Origin: Gigantopelta aegis
Taxonomy: Eukaryota > Mollusca > Gastropoda > Neomphalida > Peltospiridae
Assembly (NCBI RefSeq): GCF_016097555.1
Contig: NC_054706.1
Coordinates: 53,271,793 to 53,335,792, forward strand
Length of the DNA stretch: 64,000 bases
Direction: 5' to 3'
Under the pieces are notes generated by a model. The model was not told the origin of the DNA. It did no database searches and saw nothing but the letters and a program-made list of their open reading frames with translations. Positions within the stretch are counted from its first letter, which is position 1. Each line of letters starts with the position of its first letter. The translations under genes and the position numbers were made by a program. Positions 14,301 through 23,483 of the stretch are shown here, one piece after another.

Positions 14301-16851
14301 AAGTTGACGAATGTACTCCGAAATGTAGATTAAGTTGGCGAATGTACTCCGAAATGTAGATTAAGTTGGCGAATGTACTCCGAAATGTAGATTAAGTTGG
14401 CGAATGTACTCCGAAATGTAGATTCACCAGTTCCATAAGAGAGAATGAAATATTTTTTGCAAATCTGCACCTCCTCACATTACATTCTCCACTACATAAG
14501 TGAACCTTTAATTATTGCTACACTGTTAAGAGAAACATTTATGTGAAGCAAATATTTGATCTAGGACAAGAACAAAAAGTCCACTGAATTAAATGTCTTG
14601 CCTCCCATAAACTTATTTGGTTTCGCCGATTGTTGCATCCATACATGTTCATCTTCATGCATGTTTTTTTTTTTTAATTAAAACTTTTAACAAAAAGTTT
14701 GACAAACTCCAAATTTGTAAAAACATGCACAGAGTTAAACATACCTAAATGTAACTATAAACCAACTTTCATTGGTGTAGAACATGAAGTTTTTGAAAAC
14801 TAAAACTAAAAGTGAAAGCCACTGGTGTCGAAACAAAAATAGACAGCCCTGCACAAAAAAACAGACATAAGTAAGTACTGAAGATCCCTAAATTAATGTG
14901 AGTGACAGTGGGCAGACTAAAATGCGACATAAAATTAATGTGACTAGCCTCCCTTTGAAATATTATCTTCCTAACAACACACATCTGTGTACTTTTTGGT
15001 TAAATCCATGTTACAGGCATCTTCAATGAACATTTCAGCTTATTTCTGTGCTTATAAGGTTCAAGCAGACCAAATAACAACCTGTTTAGTCCCTATTGTT
15101 TTTGATTAGATTGAAACAAACAAAATGGTGGACCTCAGGATAAGCGTGTTAAAACATTCACACACGATGGATCGTGTCGACTTTTAATAGGGTGGCCAAA
15201 CACCCTGCAATTGTTACACATATCTGGCTGGACTTGTGGACAGTTGTGTTTTATATATATATATTAGAATTTTATCGTTGTTTGTTTTGTTTTAATAACG
15301 CAAGACACATAGACAAGACAGAAATAAATGCATCATATTATTAATGCGAATAACACGACCGTATATTTTTCGCATTAATATTATGATCACATTAATTTCA
15401 GGATCTACAGTATATATATATATATAACACCTGGCTATCTTAAGACTATCACCTAACATTAAAAAAATATATAATTTTGATGGGATAAAAGTAAATACGG
15501 ACAACCTGGTTCTGTTTAGACAATGGACTGGCTAAATATTCTGCTGGCAAATCCGTCTCACTTTCCTTTTTGGCAGCGGACCTGAAAAAAACATAAATTA
15601 TTGACAAAAGGAAACAAAAGCTGAATAAATGACATCTTAGTGTATCAACACAATGTAAAGATTTAAAAACCAACACCAAAAACCGAACATTTGATTAATT
15701 AATGCTTACAATTTGAACCATTTGTTTTGACCACTGATGTATTGTAATGAAACAGTCGTTACATTTTACGAGTATAAAACGTTTTTGTAGAGCATGTGCT
15801 AGAAGAAAGAAAGAAAGAAATGTTTTATTTAACGACGCACTCAACACATTTTATTTACGGTTATATGGCGTCAGACATATGGTTAAGGACCACACAGATT
15901 TTGAGAGGAAACCTGCTGTCACCACTTCATGGGCTACTCTTTCCGATTAGCAGCAAGGGATCTTTTATTTGCGCTTCCCACAGGCAGGATAGCACAAACC
16001 ATGGCCTTTGTTGAACCAGTTATGGATCACTGGTCGGTGCAAGTGGTTTACACCTACCCATTGAGCCTTGCGGAGCACTCACTCAGGGTTTGGAGTCGGT
16101 ATCTGGATTAAAAATCCCATGCCTCGACTGGGATCTGAACCCAGTACCTACCAGCCTGTTGACCGATGGCCTAACCACGACACCACCGAGGCCGGTGTGC
16201 TACTGAAGAAATTCAAGTATAATTATATCGCATCCATCTCCAATTATCATGACCAGAAAGTCTTTGGTACTGTCAAAACATATAATAAAACTGTAATGCT
16301 GTTTACAACATTCTTATGTAAACAGCTTCACTTAAGTAACAAACATATGATAATTGTGTATTCAGTTTACTAAAAGAAGAAACCTGATAAAATCAGATAA
16401 TCGCTTTTTCCAAAAAGCAGAAAGTTTTCTCCTAGATGTATTTTTCCACACATCTACATTACACAGCCTTTAAAATAATAGTCATGGACCACCGGTTGGA
16501 TGGAAAATAATCCATCATGGGACTACTTTAAGAGTGGAATGTGTACATCAAATTTAAAGATTAAAAAAACATACGCATTTAATTTGTCATAGCATGCGTC
16601 GCATACTCTGACTTCTCTCTCAATGCCAAACTTGGGTAGAATGGAAGTCTTTGATGAACACTTTGCACAGTAAACATCTCCACAGTTACGACAGTGATGC
16701 TGAAAAATTAGAATTTGTTTATATATTATAATATTATATGTGAAAAATACAACTCCACTTGTCTTAGGTCCTTTACCCATTTTTATGGGCTCGTCAGTTC
16801 AATAAACGTGACATCATATGTATGTATGTATGTATATATGTATGTATGTAT

Positions 16852-16923
<72 letters not shown>

Positions 16924-19900
16924 ATCCACCACTTGTTTAGACCAGAACATCCTATACATACCTCCTGCATTCCATTGCACCGTTTTAACTGCTATACTAC
17001 CACTACTACTTTTGCACTGCCAAAGATAATGGGTTTTCATGCCCCTTACTGTATAAACCAGTATATAGTCAGCACATTCAATGTTCAATCAGGCCTATCA
17101 CCCTGAGAGCTGTGTCTGGATTTTCTTCTTATAAACAGCCTGTCAACCTAGTCTAGCGAGCAGTCTGCCTGGTATTCTTTGTTTTTTTCAGATAGTTTTT
17201 ATCATCCATTAAAGGCTTTTGTAAGAGATATCACTGGCACTATAATTTGCGATATCTCCTGCGATATTCTCCTAGGGGATATCGCTTCTTTTGTTACATT
17301 ACTGTGTATGTTTCAGAGTGAAACCTATCATTAGTGACATCATGCCACTGTTGTTCTGCTAGTTAATGAGTCTACTGCTGCCAAATATAGTGAAATTCAA
17401 CCCACATTACTGACATTGTTTACATTACTGTGTATGTTTCAGAGTTAAACCTATCATTAGTGACATCATGCCACTGTCGTTCTGCTAGTTAACGAGTCTA
17501 CCGCTGCCAAATATAGTGAAATTCAACCTACATTACTGACATTGTTTACAAATGTCGCTAATGAAAAGAATGATAATGGATGATAAACAGAATATCCCCT
17601 TGTGTCTTGTGATATCATACTTTATCAGCACTCGTTGATAAAAGTATAAAAACTTGTGCTGATAAATTATGATATCACAAGACACTCGGGGAGTATCCTC
17701 TACCTGTAGAAAAAGCAAACAATTTGTTACATCAAATGTTACCTTTCTCTGCACCATTCCAAATGCAACACGACAACGTGTACACACGTCTCCATCGGCC
17801 CACTCTGGAGCTTTATCTGCTGAAAACATCGCATCCGATTCCATAAAAGTAGGAAATTTGTAACCTAAAAAAGGATAATATTCACTACTTGGTCACTTTT
17901 CTAATCATTGTGCAAAGATTTAAAAAAAAGATTAAAGTTTGTTTTATTTAACGACGCCACTACAGCACATTCATTTTTTATCTTATCATCGGCTATTGGA
18001 CGTCAAACATATGGTCATTCTGACACTGTTTTTTAGAGACCGGCCTCGGTGGCGTAGTGGTTAGGCCATCGGTCTACAGGCTGGTAGGTACTGGATTCGG
18101 ATCCCAGTCGAGGCATGCGATTTTTAATCCAGATACCGACTCTAAACCCTGAGTGAGTGCTCCACAAGGCTCAATGGGTAGGTGTAAACCACTTGCACCG
18201 ACCAGTGATCCATAACTGGTTCAACAAAGGCCATGGTTTGTGCTATCCTGCCTGTGTGAAGCACAAATAAAAGATCCCTTGCTGCTAATCGGAAAGAGTA
18301 GCCCATGTAGTGGCGACAGCGGGTTTCCTCTCAAAATCTGTGTGGTCCTTAACCATATGTCTGACGCCATATAACCGTAAATAAAATGTATTGAGTGCGT
18401 CGTTAAATAAAAAATTTCTTTCTTTCTTTCTGTTTTTTAGAGAAAACCTGCTGTCGCCACATAGGCTACTCTTTTACGACAGGCAGCAAGGGATATTTTA
18501 TTTGCGCTTCCCACAGGCAGGATAGCACAAACCATGACCTTTGTTGAACCAGTTATTGATCACTGGTCGATTCAAGTGGTTTGCACCTACCCATTGAGTC
18601 TTGTGGAGCACTCACTCAGGGTTTGTAGTCGGTATCTGGATTAAAAATCACATGCCTCGACTGGGATCCAAAGCCAGTACCTACCAGCCTGTAGACCGAT
18701 GGCCTAACCACGACGCCACAGAGGCCGGTTGTACAAAGATTTATGCACAAAAATACTATACCAACACCCCACCCCACAATACTCATATTATTTTAAAATT
18801 TCTTCCAATTTATATATTACATAGATAAAGCTACAAATATTTCTTACACAAGGTTTAGAAATATTTTCTAAAATATAAACAGTTACTGGAATCTGATGGC
18901 TCAAATGGTGATTTTAAAAATAAATATATTGATCTAAGAAAATCAAACCTTCCATCTTCATAAGATGAAACGTGTCTTGAACCACCTTGTAACTGGGCTC
19001 GTTCCGAAAGGCATGTGACCAAATCTGAATCAGTTCTAAAATTTTTGCTTTTACTGGATCAGGTCGCAACTGTAAATAAAATAAGCATAAAATAACATAG
19101 TTGCTGAGAAATTAATTAAACACTGTTATAACAAATACAAGAGTACGAGTGAAGAATATGATACACCTGTCTAAAGTAGGTTACAGTGACCTAGATATGG
19201 TACACAACTCATCACCATCCCAAGTTGTACTTGCATGCAAGGTTTTATGATCATATGTGATTTCATAAGGAAGATATCACCTGAACAAGGAATATCCTAT
19301 ATTGTGCAGTAATGCATGAAAAGCAGGTTGCAGTGACCTTAATGTGCAGTAATGCATGAAAAGCGGATTGCAGTGACCTACTTATGGTACATGGCACACT
19401 GCCATCCCAAATTGTACATGCATACAAGGTGTGATAACATGAATTGATAAGAAAGATATGGTCCTGAAAACAAAAGGTTGACAGGCGGACAGATGTACCA
19501 TAATGTGACTTGTCAAAGATGAGCATTAAAAATCCAAGGTCAGGATGGTTATAAATAAAATATACACTAAATAATAATTTAACTTACTGTCACTAAATCC
19601 TAAGTTGAAGGGGAAACAGTTTAAAACGGTTAAATAAATAATTTTTAAGTTTTACATTAAAGGGACAGGCCCTAGTTTTTAAACACTAAGACATATGTTT
19701 CACCTAGACTCTAGTTTCAACACGTAAAAATGGACACTAAGTTTGGTTAATTTACAAACCTGTAACAAATCTGTATACAACAGAGTAAAACAGAGTCTGT
19801 GATGTTGAAATACTCTTAAAAATAAACTAAAATGCGACTCCATAACCACTACCTCTCAGATGAATGGGCATTTTTAAAAATATGAAAAATGCATTTTGTG

Positions 19901-22481
19901 GTATTAAAAACACCAGGATGACCAGAAACACTTTGCATGTACAGGACTTGATAATCTAAACAATATAATATAAGTAATGTTTGATTTCAGTGATGATAAA
20001 CGGCTCTAATAGTGTAAAATATGCCTTAGTGTTTAAAAACTAGGGTCCGTCCCTTTAATGAACTTTGACCCACCTTTGCCTGATCCTTCATGAATTCCAT
20101 AAACTCCTTTGAAGCAACTTCGCCATGAACCATTGAACCACAATTCTTCATACATGACTCAAGTACCTTAAAACAAATATGAAATTACAATTGGCATATG
20201 GATCATTTCAAATCAACAAATGCCCCACACTTCACTTACAGACAGATTCACTTGTAATTTGTACATTTTTGAAGAAATAACCTCCAGTGGCACACAGCTA
20301 TCAAAAGCAAATGTTTAACACTCATAAAATTGCTTGCAAAACCGATGTGAACGCAGTGAAATCATTCCAAAATGGGTATAAATATCAACAGAAAAAGTGT
20401 ATATTGACTTCTTAATGTACATGAATTATGACGATTATTTAGCAACACTAACATATGGACAAATCCACATGATAAGTTTATAAACAACTTACTTGCAGAG
20501 AGTAAAGTGCAACATGTGGATTATCTGTGGAAACTTTCCGTTTAATTGCAGCCACAGCAGCTTTGGGTCTGAAAAATTAAAATCATGATTTTAAAAAAGA
20601 TCAAATACTGACACAATAACAGGACTGGCATGATGTACATGTGTACGTAAACATGGTGTAGACTGGAATTCTACTTCGAAAGATGTTAAATTTCAAATTT
20701 TACTAAGAATTCTGCATTTTACTGAAATAATATTGTAGTGGTGCTAATCAAAATGTAAAAACCAATTATTTCATGATTTCACATTGACAAAACAAGTATT
20801 ATATCTATTGTTATACTTATACAACATATTTTAATTATACATATACATATATATATATATATGTATGTATATATATATATATATCCAACTCTTACAATTA
20901 CATGTATTGTTTGTATTCAACAATCAACAATACCAATGAAAAAACTGACGCAAAATTGATTAATGTCAGCACCTTGTTTCTGATACATATTACTGTGAGA
21001 AAATACTTAGTATCTAGGCATTTGAAAAAGCTTTTCTAAAATCAAGGAACATTTTGTATTCATAATCTTGATTAGCGATATTTCTAGTCAATTAGTTAGC
21101 AACTACTGTTTAATGTTTTTAAATGTGTAACGATCTCTAAAACTTGCATAGCGAATCGCAACACGATACTAAACAAAATGTTCCTTGAAAGCCAAGAATA
21201 ATTGTGGCCAATTACACTGATAGGCATATATATGTATGACTATGAGCCATAAAATGTCCCTTGCTGGATTAAGTTTAAAATATTTCAATTACATTTCTAG
21301 AAATTAATAATAAATTCATACTGTATGTCTCCCTGCCGTATGGAATCGCATATCTGCAGAACAGAATCCCAGTCTGGTTCGAGTAGCAACTGACTGGTGG
21401 CCTTTTCTGTAAAGAATATAGAGTGTACATGCGCAACCTTAAATAATAAACAAAGCATGTTATAAAAGGCAGCATCTGGCCGTCTGTCTAATATGTTTGG
21501 TTTTCTTGCTGTGATTTCAATGTACATGTATGTATTGTCAGTCACAAGCATATGAAAATTGAAAAGTAGCATAAACAATTCATGGGTTATGCAAAACCAA
21601 GTTACGGTAACCCATTTTGTTTTTGTGTAACCCATCATGTAACGTCCTAAATTAAATGTACAAACAAAAATTGGTTAAATGCACAACTAGATTTGTGCAA
21701 GCAATGCACAATTGAAAAAGTTTTATCATTAACCAGGCTACCCCATAAACCGGTCTATTTGCATTTAACTTGTTTTTAAGGAATATGCATAAGACTGAAC
21801 CCTGACATCAAAATACTTTTGTTGGACTAAGAAAACCTTCCCAAAAACAAAGTGCACAAATGAGGAAAAGAAAAGTAGACATTCAAAATATTATCATACC
21901 TAGGGAAATGTATACATGACCGCCATTTTGCACTGTGCGCACTACATTAAATGGCTGGTAATATTAATCAAACCTAAATAAACAATTTTTACACCACTGT
22001 CATTGTCAAAGTCTCATCTGCTTCACAGATTCGGTAGGACTTTCCTTTGGCACTGTCACCTACATGAATATATAAAAATAATATTTCCATATGATATACT
22101 TACCATTTGTGACACCCAATAGCCGATATGTATTTTTGTGCTGGGGTGTTGTTAAACAAACATTCATTCATTCATTCTGTCACGTATAAAGAACATTATA
22201 AATACTTATAATAAATAGTTAGGGTTAGTGACAGTGCCAAAGGAAAGTCCTTCCCAAACATGTATTCCATTAGCATGGGTTGTTTTATTTTAAATAAAAG
22301 GACTGGGAAGAAAAAAAGAAAAAAAAGTTACAATCATCAAATTGATGGATCAATCATTTTTATCAAGCCTTGATAAATTACCCACAGTACTTGAATCACT
22401 TCACAGGTGCCATGAAATTAATTATTTGCCATCAATATTACCTAACGCTCTATCAAACGTTGCTGTTTTACTTCCGAACAT
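1..22481 (-). CDS. HGS: HGS (Hrs), ESCRT-0 subunit; 16 coding exons, 3' end outside window
   Basis: Hrs is the endosomal ESCRT-0 protein that binds PI3P and ubiquitinated cargo, recruits ESCRT-I through TSG101, and feeds cargo into multivesicular bodies. Sixteen exons join in phase: 22442-22481, 21322-21406, 20493-20568, 20074-20166, 18949-19069, 17743-17864, 16575-16699, 15506-15581, 7002-7100, 5179-5235, 4577-4738, 4013-4241, 3125-3297, 1903-2055, 711-1248 and <1-63. They give at least 737 residues; human HGS has 777. Domains in order: VHS (about 1-140), FYVE (about 155-220, with WADGD and RKHHCRNCG), UIM (about 258-272, [12 protein letters not shown]), [12 protein letters not shown] box (310-321), PSAP motif (334-337), coiled coil (about 430-525), then a Pro/Gly/Gln/Met-rich tail. 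The ATG at 22481 starts [19 protein letters not shown], like the human N-terminus. The missing end should hold the clathrin-binding tail. Exon edges are set by splice consensus and phase, not by transcripts. Confidence 0.95.
711..1248 (-). CDS. HGS: HGS exon 15, Pro/Gly/Gln/Met-rich tail
   Basis: This is a 538-base exon with a clean AG acceptor at 1249-1250 and donor GTAGGT at 705-710. It encodes [20 protein letters not shown] and continues as low-complexity tail. [12 protein letters not shown] matches SPAGSVEGSPMH of human HGS. The frame stays open past the donor to a stop near 631, but phase with exon 16 and homology favour splicing at 711. Confidence 0.85.
1903..2055 (-). CDS. HGS: HGS exon 14, end of coiled coil
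   Basis: Fifty-one codons begin [20 protein letters not shown] and are rich in Gln, Glu and Arg. They correspond to the human EYLEVQRQLAIQRLQEQEKE helix. Acceptor AG lies at 2056-2057 and donor GTTTGT at 1897-1902; both phases are 0. Confidence 0.92.
3125..3297 (-). CDS. HGS: HGS exon 13, core coiled coil
   Basis: It encodes [20 protein letters not shown] and on to [12 protein letters not shown], almost identical to the human helix that pairs with STAM. The donor is GTTAGT after CAT, and the acceptor is TTGCAG. Confidence 0.94.
4013..4241 (-). CDS. HGS: HGS exon 12, helical GAT-like region
   Basis: It encodes [20 protein letters not shown] and [15 protein letters not shown], matching human ALQNAVTTFVNRMKSNHMRGRSITNDSAV. 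The acceptor is a tandem CAGCAG (NAGNAG), so the exon can start at 4241 or 4238, gaining or losing one Gln. The donor is GTATTC after 4013. Confidence 0.92.
4577..4738 (-). CDS. HGS: HGS exon 11, [12 protein letters not shown] box and PSAP motif
   Basis: Fifty-four codons carry [13 protein letters not shown] and [16 protein letters not shown] is the late-domain motif by which Hrs binds TSG101 of ESCRT-I; human HGS has PTPSAPVP at the same place. Both exon ends are phase 0, with donor GTAATA. Confidence 0.92.
5179..5235 (-). CDS. HGS: HGS exon 10, 57-base linker exon
   Basis: Nineteen codons ([19 protein letters not shown]) lie between a TTTGCAG acceptor and a perfect GTAAGT donor. It falls between the UIM and the [12 protein letters not shown] box, like the Ser/Tyr-rich linker of other Hrs proteins. 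As a phase 0-0 exon it could be skipped without a frameshift. Confidence 0.85.
5625..6725. other. GC-richer block inside HGS intron 9, probable old transposon
   Basis: This 1.1-kb block stands out from the AT-rich intron by GC and CpG content. It includes a hairpin-capable segment near 5668-5716 (CCCATCCTGAGTC facing GACTCGGGATGG) and a C16 run at 5806-5821. Short frames occur on both strands but none resembles a known protein, and I could not define terminal repeats. Its identity is open. Confidence 0.3.
7002..7100 (-). CDS. HGS: HGS exon 9, ubiquitin-interacting motif
   Basis: Thirty-three codons hold the acidic [18 protein letters not shown], with the Leu/Ala/Ser face that binds ubiquitin Ile44. 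Human HGS has [15 protein letters not shown]. Acceptor TTTCAG; donor GTATGA; phase 0 at both ends. Confidence 0.95.
9019..9995. repeat. Possible transposon remnant with AAACGTAC-rich ends
   Basis: The left end has CGAAACGTACCCA followed by CAAACGTATCC. Read on the other strand, the right end has CAAAACGTACACATACC and TAAACGTA. The resemblance suggests degenerate terminal inverted repeats about 1 kb apart around a GC-richer core with a C16 run. No transposase is visible. Confidence 0.3.
11473..11951. mobile_element. AAGGAACATTTTGT foldback element (outer copy, interrupted)
   Basis: The left end AAGGAACATTTTGT and right end ACAAAATGTTCCCT form terminal inverted repeats. A shorter uninterrupted copy lies at 21047-21198 and a truncated one near 50740-50850. 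This copy is split by a second element at 11596-11928. Confidence 0.7.
11596..11928. mobile_element. hAT-like MITE with perfect 8-bp target duplication
   Basis: The element begins TAGGGACTCCACGAGTAC and ends GGACTTATGGAGGCCCTA. It is flanked on both sides by the same 8 bases, GATACTGA (11588-11595 and 11929-11936). Inverted ends of the TAGGG type with an 8-bp duplication are typical of hAT elements. At 333 bp with no coding capacity it is non-autonomous. It sits inside the 11473-11951 element. Confidence 0.75.
13105..13393. repeat. Dispersed GTTCAAGGGCCATAAC repeat
   Basis: It shares ordered blocks with 61998-62712: TTCAAGGGCCATA, ACACAAAATTTCA, CGGACAGACAGA, and an end of the form GGACAGGTAGGGGACTAA. 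A tail fragment of the same family appears at 63930-64000. I recall this motif as common in marine mollusc DNA, but its transposon class is not clear from sequence. Confidence 0.6.
13931..14291 (-). mobile_element. TTAAAGGGAC family-2 MITE, degenerate reverse copy
   Basis: Read on the reverse strand it follows the 19657-20058 element: TTTTTAAACACTA, TATTAGAGC.GTTTAT, ATCACTGAAATCAAACATTA, GTGTTTCTGGTCATCCT, and an end AAAACTAGGGTCTGTGCC before CTTTAA. It is more diverged than the 19657 copy. Confidence 0.65.
14298..14421. repeat. 31-bp tandem repeat, 4 copies
   Basis: The unit starts ATTAAGTTGGCGAATGTACT and ends CCGAAATGTAG. Four copies are nearly identical (the first has GACG for GGCG). 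It lies directly beside the degenerate MITE at 13931-14291. Confidence 0.9.
15506..15581 (-). CDS. HGS: HGS exon 8, FYVE-UIM linker
   Basis: It encodes [20 protein letters not shown] and SKQNQ, matching human TELPPEYLTSPLSQQSQ. Acceptor TTTCAG and donor GTTGTC; one base completes the Ala codon from exon 7. Confidence 0.93.
15808..16195 (-). mobile_element. tRNA-derived SINE, head type A
   Basis: The tRNA-like head lies at the right end. Read on the minus strand it contains GTGGTTAGGCCATCGG and a box-B-like GGGTTCAGATCCC. The tail reads CGTCGTTAAATAAAACATTT. Flanks TGTGCTAGAAGAA (left) and TGTGCTACTGAAGAA (right) look like one target-site duplication with a 2-base indel. It sits in HGS intron 7. 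Confidence 0.85.
16575..16699 (-). CDS. HGS: HGS exon 7, FYVE zinc ligands and PI3P pocket
   Basis: It begins [20 protein letters not shown] and runs through [20 protein letters not shown]. With the end of exon 6 it forms the R(K)HHCR signature that binds PI3P. Two more CxxC pairs supply zinc ligands. Donor GTATGT and acceptor TTTCAG. Confidence 0.96.
16815..16922. repeat. GTAT/AT/GATA compound microsatellite
   Basis: GTAT repeats pass into an AT run and then about nine GATA units. It lies in HGS intron 6 and encodes nothing credible, despite open frames of Ile and Tyr. Confidence 0.95.
17195..17700. mobile_element. Structured foldback/tandem block in HGS intron 6
   Basis: TTTATCATCCATTA near 17197 is mirrored by TAATGGATGATAAA near 17574. 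Between them, a unit of about 126 bp starting TTACATTACTGTGTATG is repeated at 17294 and 17420. Immediately after, 17596-17631 and 17656-17691 form a 36-bp near-perfect hairpin (TCTTGTGATATCATA against TATGATATCACAAGA). This looks like one or two small inverted-repeat elements. Confidence 0.6.
17743..17864 (-). CDS. HGS: HGS exon 6, VHS-FYVE junction
   Basis: It encodes [20 protein letters not shown], then [20 protein letters not shown]. This is the WxxD start of the FYVE domain and its first CxxC. Human HGS reads FPEFKESDAMFAAERAPDW here. Donor GTAACA and acceptor TTTTAG. Confidence 0.96.
17935..18731 (-). mobile_element. SINE, head type A, split by a younger SINE
   Basis: The tail half occupies 17935-18039, with the type 2 tail (GTTTTATTTAACGACGCC, CATCGGCTATTGGACGTC). 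The body and tRNA-like head occupy 18430-18731. A second SINE in the opposite orientation interrupts it at 18040-18429. Confidence 0.85.
18040..18429 (+). mobile_element. tRNA-derived SINE, head type A, nested
   Basis: The head CGGCCTCGGTGGCGTAGTGG at the left gives box A (GTGGTTAGGCC) and box B (GGATTCGGATCCC). The body ends AAATAAAAAATTTCTTTC. A 14-base duplication, CTGTTTTTTAGAGA, flanks it at 18026-18039 and 18430-18443. It is the youngest layer at this site, as it splits another SINE. Confidence 0.92.
18949..19069 (-). CDS. HGS: HGS exon 5, VHS domain
   Basis: It encodes [20 protein letters not shown] and [15 protein letters not shown], matching human KILNLIQAWAHAFRNEPKYKVVQDTYQIMKVEG. 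Acceptor TTACAG and donor GTTTGA; the end is phase 1. Confidence 0.96.
19140..19480. repeat. Degenerate direct repeat, CAGTGACCT motif
   Basis: Blocks such as GTTACAGTGACCTA, ATGGTACA, CATCCCAA.TTGTAC and CATGCAAGGT recur in order at about 19170-19260 and 19365-19450. A shorter duplicate, GTGCAGTAATGCATGAAAAG, occurs at about 19300 and 19343. It is a dispersed repeat in HGS intron 4. Confidence 0.6.
19657..20058 (+). mobile_element. TTAAAGGGAC family-2 MITE
   Basis: TTAA at each end encloses inverted repeats: AGGGACAGGCCCTAGTTTTT on the left and AAAAACTAGGGTCCGTCCCT on the right. There is no coding capacity. Its right end is 15 bp from the donor splice site of HGS exon 4. The TTAA boundary hints at a piggyBac-like target, but the class is not proven. 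Confidence 0.8.
20074..20166 (-). CDS. HGS: HGS exon 4, VHS domain
   Basis: Thirty-one codons give [20 protein letters not shown] and [11 protein letters not shown], matching human VMESVVKNCGQTVHDEVANK. Phase 0 at both ends, donor GTGGGT. Confidence 0.95.
20493..20568 (-). CDS. HGS: HGS exon 3, VHS domain
   Basis: It encodes [20 protein letters not shown] and LYSLQ, matching human AKYAVNSIKKKVNDKNPHVALYALE. Acceptor TTTTCAG and donor GTAAGT. Confidence 0.95.
21047..21198. mobile_element. AAGGAACATTTTGT foldback element
   Basis: Ends AAGGAACATTTTGT and ACAAAATGTTCCTT are exact inverted repeats about 150 bp apart. The interior (TTAGCAACTACTGTTTAATG) matches 11473-11951 and part of 50740-50850. 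It lies in HGS intron 2. Confidence 0.75.
21322..21406 (-). CDS. HGS: HGS exon 2, VHS domain
   Basis: It encodes [20 protein letters not shown] and SIRQGDI, nearly identical to the human N-terminal helices ([20 protein letters not shown]). Acceptor TTACAG and donor GTATGA; phases 1 and 2 join exons 1 and 3. Confidence 0.97.
22097..22170 (+). repeat. SINE type 2 tail fragment
   Basis: GACACCCAATAGCCGATATG and GCTGGGGTGTTGTTAAACAA match the 3' tail of the local SINEs, followed by ATTC repeats. No head is present. It lies in HGS intron 1. Confidence 0.6.
22442..22481 (-). CDS. HGS: HGS exon 1 with start codon
   Basis: The ATG at 22481-22479 gives [13 protein letters not shown], then donor GTAATA. 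Joining to exon 2 restores DRALEKATSQ. The exon is too short to appear as an open frame. No other ATG in phase lies nearby upstream. Confidence 0.88.
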
Positions 22482-22914
22482 TTCCCTCGATTTCTAGGAA
22501 TAGATTTTTAGTCTCTGTCTGACTCACTGACACCTGTTTCTGATGTTAATCAAATGGCGTCATATACTATTAGCTAAATAACTACTCATATTAGTTAGAA
22601 CTAGCCACTAGGCGGACTGTAAGAACCTGTTCAACAATTATTACGTAACGCGCTCACTGTTGGTCGTGTCCTCCAAAAACGACTTGACGCCTTTCACATC
22701 GTATTAAAAGTTTCATTCATTTATTTATTTGTAGTTATTTTCGTGCTAATATCCAATTAAGGTTCAAGCACCCTGTCATGGGCACCTACCTCAACTATCT
22801 GGACTGTCTGTCCTGGACAGTGGGTTAGTGGTTAGAAGTCACCATCTCACCCAGTTGTTTGGTCAGCTCGCCTCAAATGAATGGTGAAATGGTCCCAATC
22901 CTAGTAGACGTTAG

Positions 22915-23225
22915 AGTTTGTTTTGTTTAATGTTCAACACTACTATAGACACATGTACAGCACAAATGATTTATTAATCTTTGGCTATTGGATGTCAAAC
23001 ATTTAGTACTTTTGACATATAGTCTTAGAGAGGAAACCCGTGAAATGTTTCCATCAGTGGTAATTAAGGGATCTTTTATATGCATCATCCCATATACGGG
23101 ATAGCACATACCACGGCCTTAGATATGCGTGGTGCACTGGCTAGAAAAAGAAATAGCCCAATGGGATCGATCCTAAACTGACCACGCACCAAGCGAGCGC
23201 TTTACCACTGGGCTACGATCCGCCC
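22915..23225 (-). mobile_element. tRNA-derived SINE, head type B, tail type 2
   Basis: On the minus strand the head reads GTAGCCCAGTGGTAAAGCGC and box-B-like GGATCGATCCC with one change. The tail carries the GGCTATTGGATGTCAAACAT block in its antisense view. Internal divergence suggests an old copy. Confidence 0.8.
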
Positions 23226-23483
23226 TCAATCCAATTTTAAAAAGTTGCTAGATTACGTATGTATGTATACCATATGTGCAGCGTTAAATTTTAAATAATA
23301 AATTATGATTACAGCCAATCATGGTTGCTCGCCGTTGATAAAGTCACCCACAATCTGTGTAGTCAACGCGCCTCCTAAATGTAACGGTTAAATCAACCTT
23401 CACTGGGGGGATTCGGACCGGATTCTCAGAATGAGAGTCCAGAGCTACTGCCAGTAGTCCTTTATACAAGCATTATACCAACG

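Larger units (their letters stand above)
7101..15505 (-). other. HGS intron 8, 8.4 kb
   Basis: This is the largest HGS intron, separating the FYVE-UIM linker from the UIM exon. I see no exon-like sequence in it. It contains a (TG)n run at 8345-8378, a C16 run at 9279-9294, and the repeats listed separately at 9019-9995, 11473-11951, 13105-13393, 13931-14291 and 14298-14421. The rest is AT-rich and without visible order. Confidence 0.8.

Noticed and set aside
15747..16373. Several frames with [19 protein letters not shown] text
   Set aside because: The same text recurs at other SINE copies (for example 26117-26326, 27889-28113), so it is SINE sequence.
16783..17088. Frame of Ile/Tyr/Ser repeats
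   Set aside because: It is a translation of the GATA/AT microsatellite.
18040..18115. tRNA gene
   Set aside because: Box A and box B are present, but the cloverleaf is poor and the sequence continues into a SINE body flanked by target duplications.
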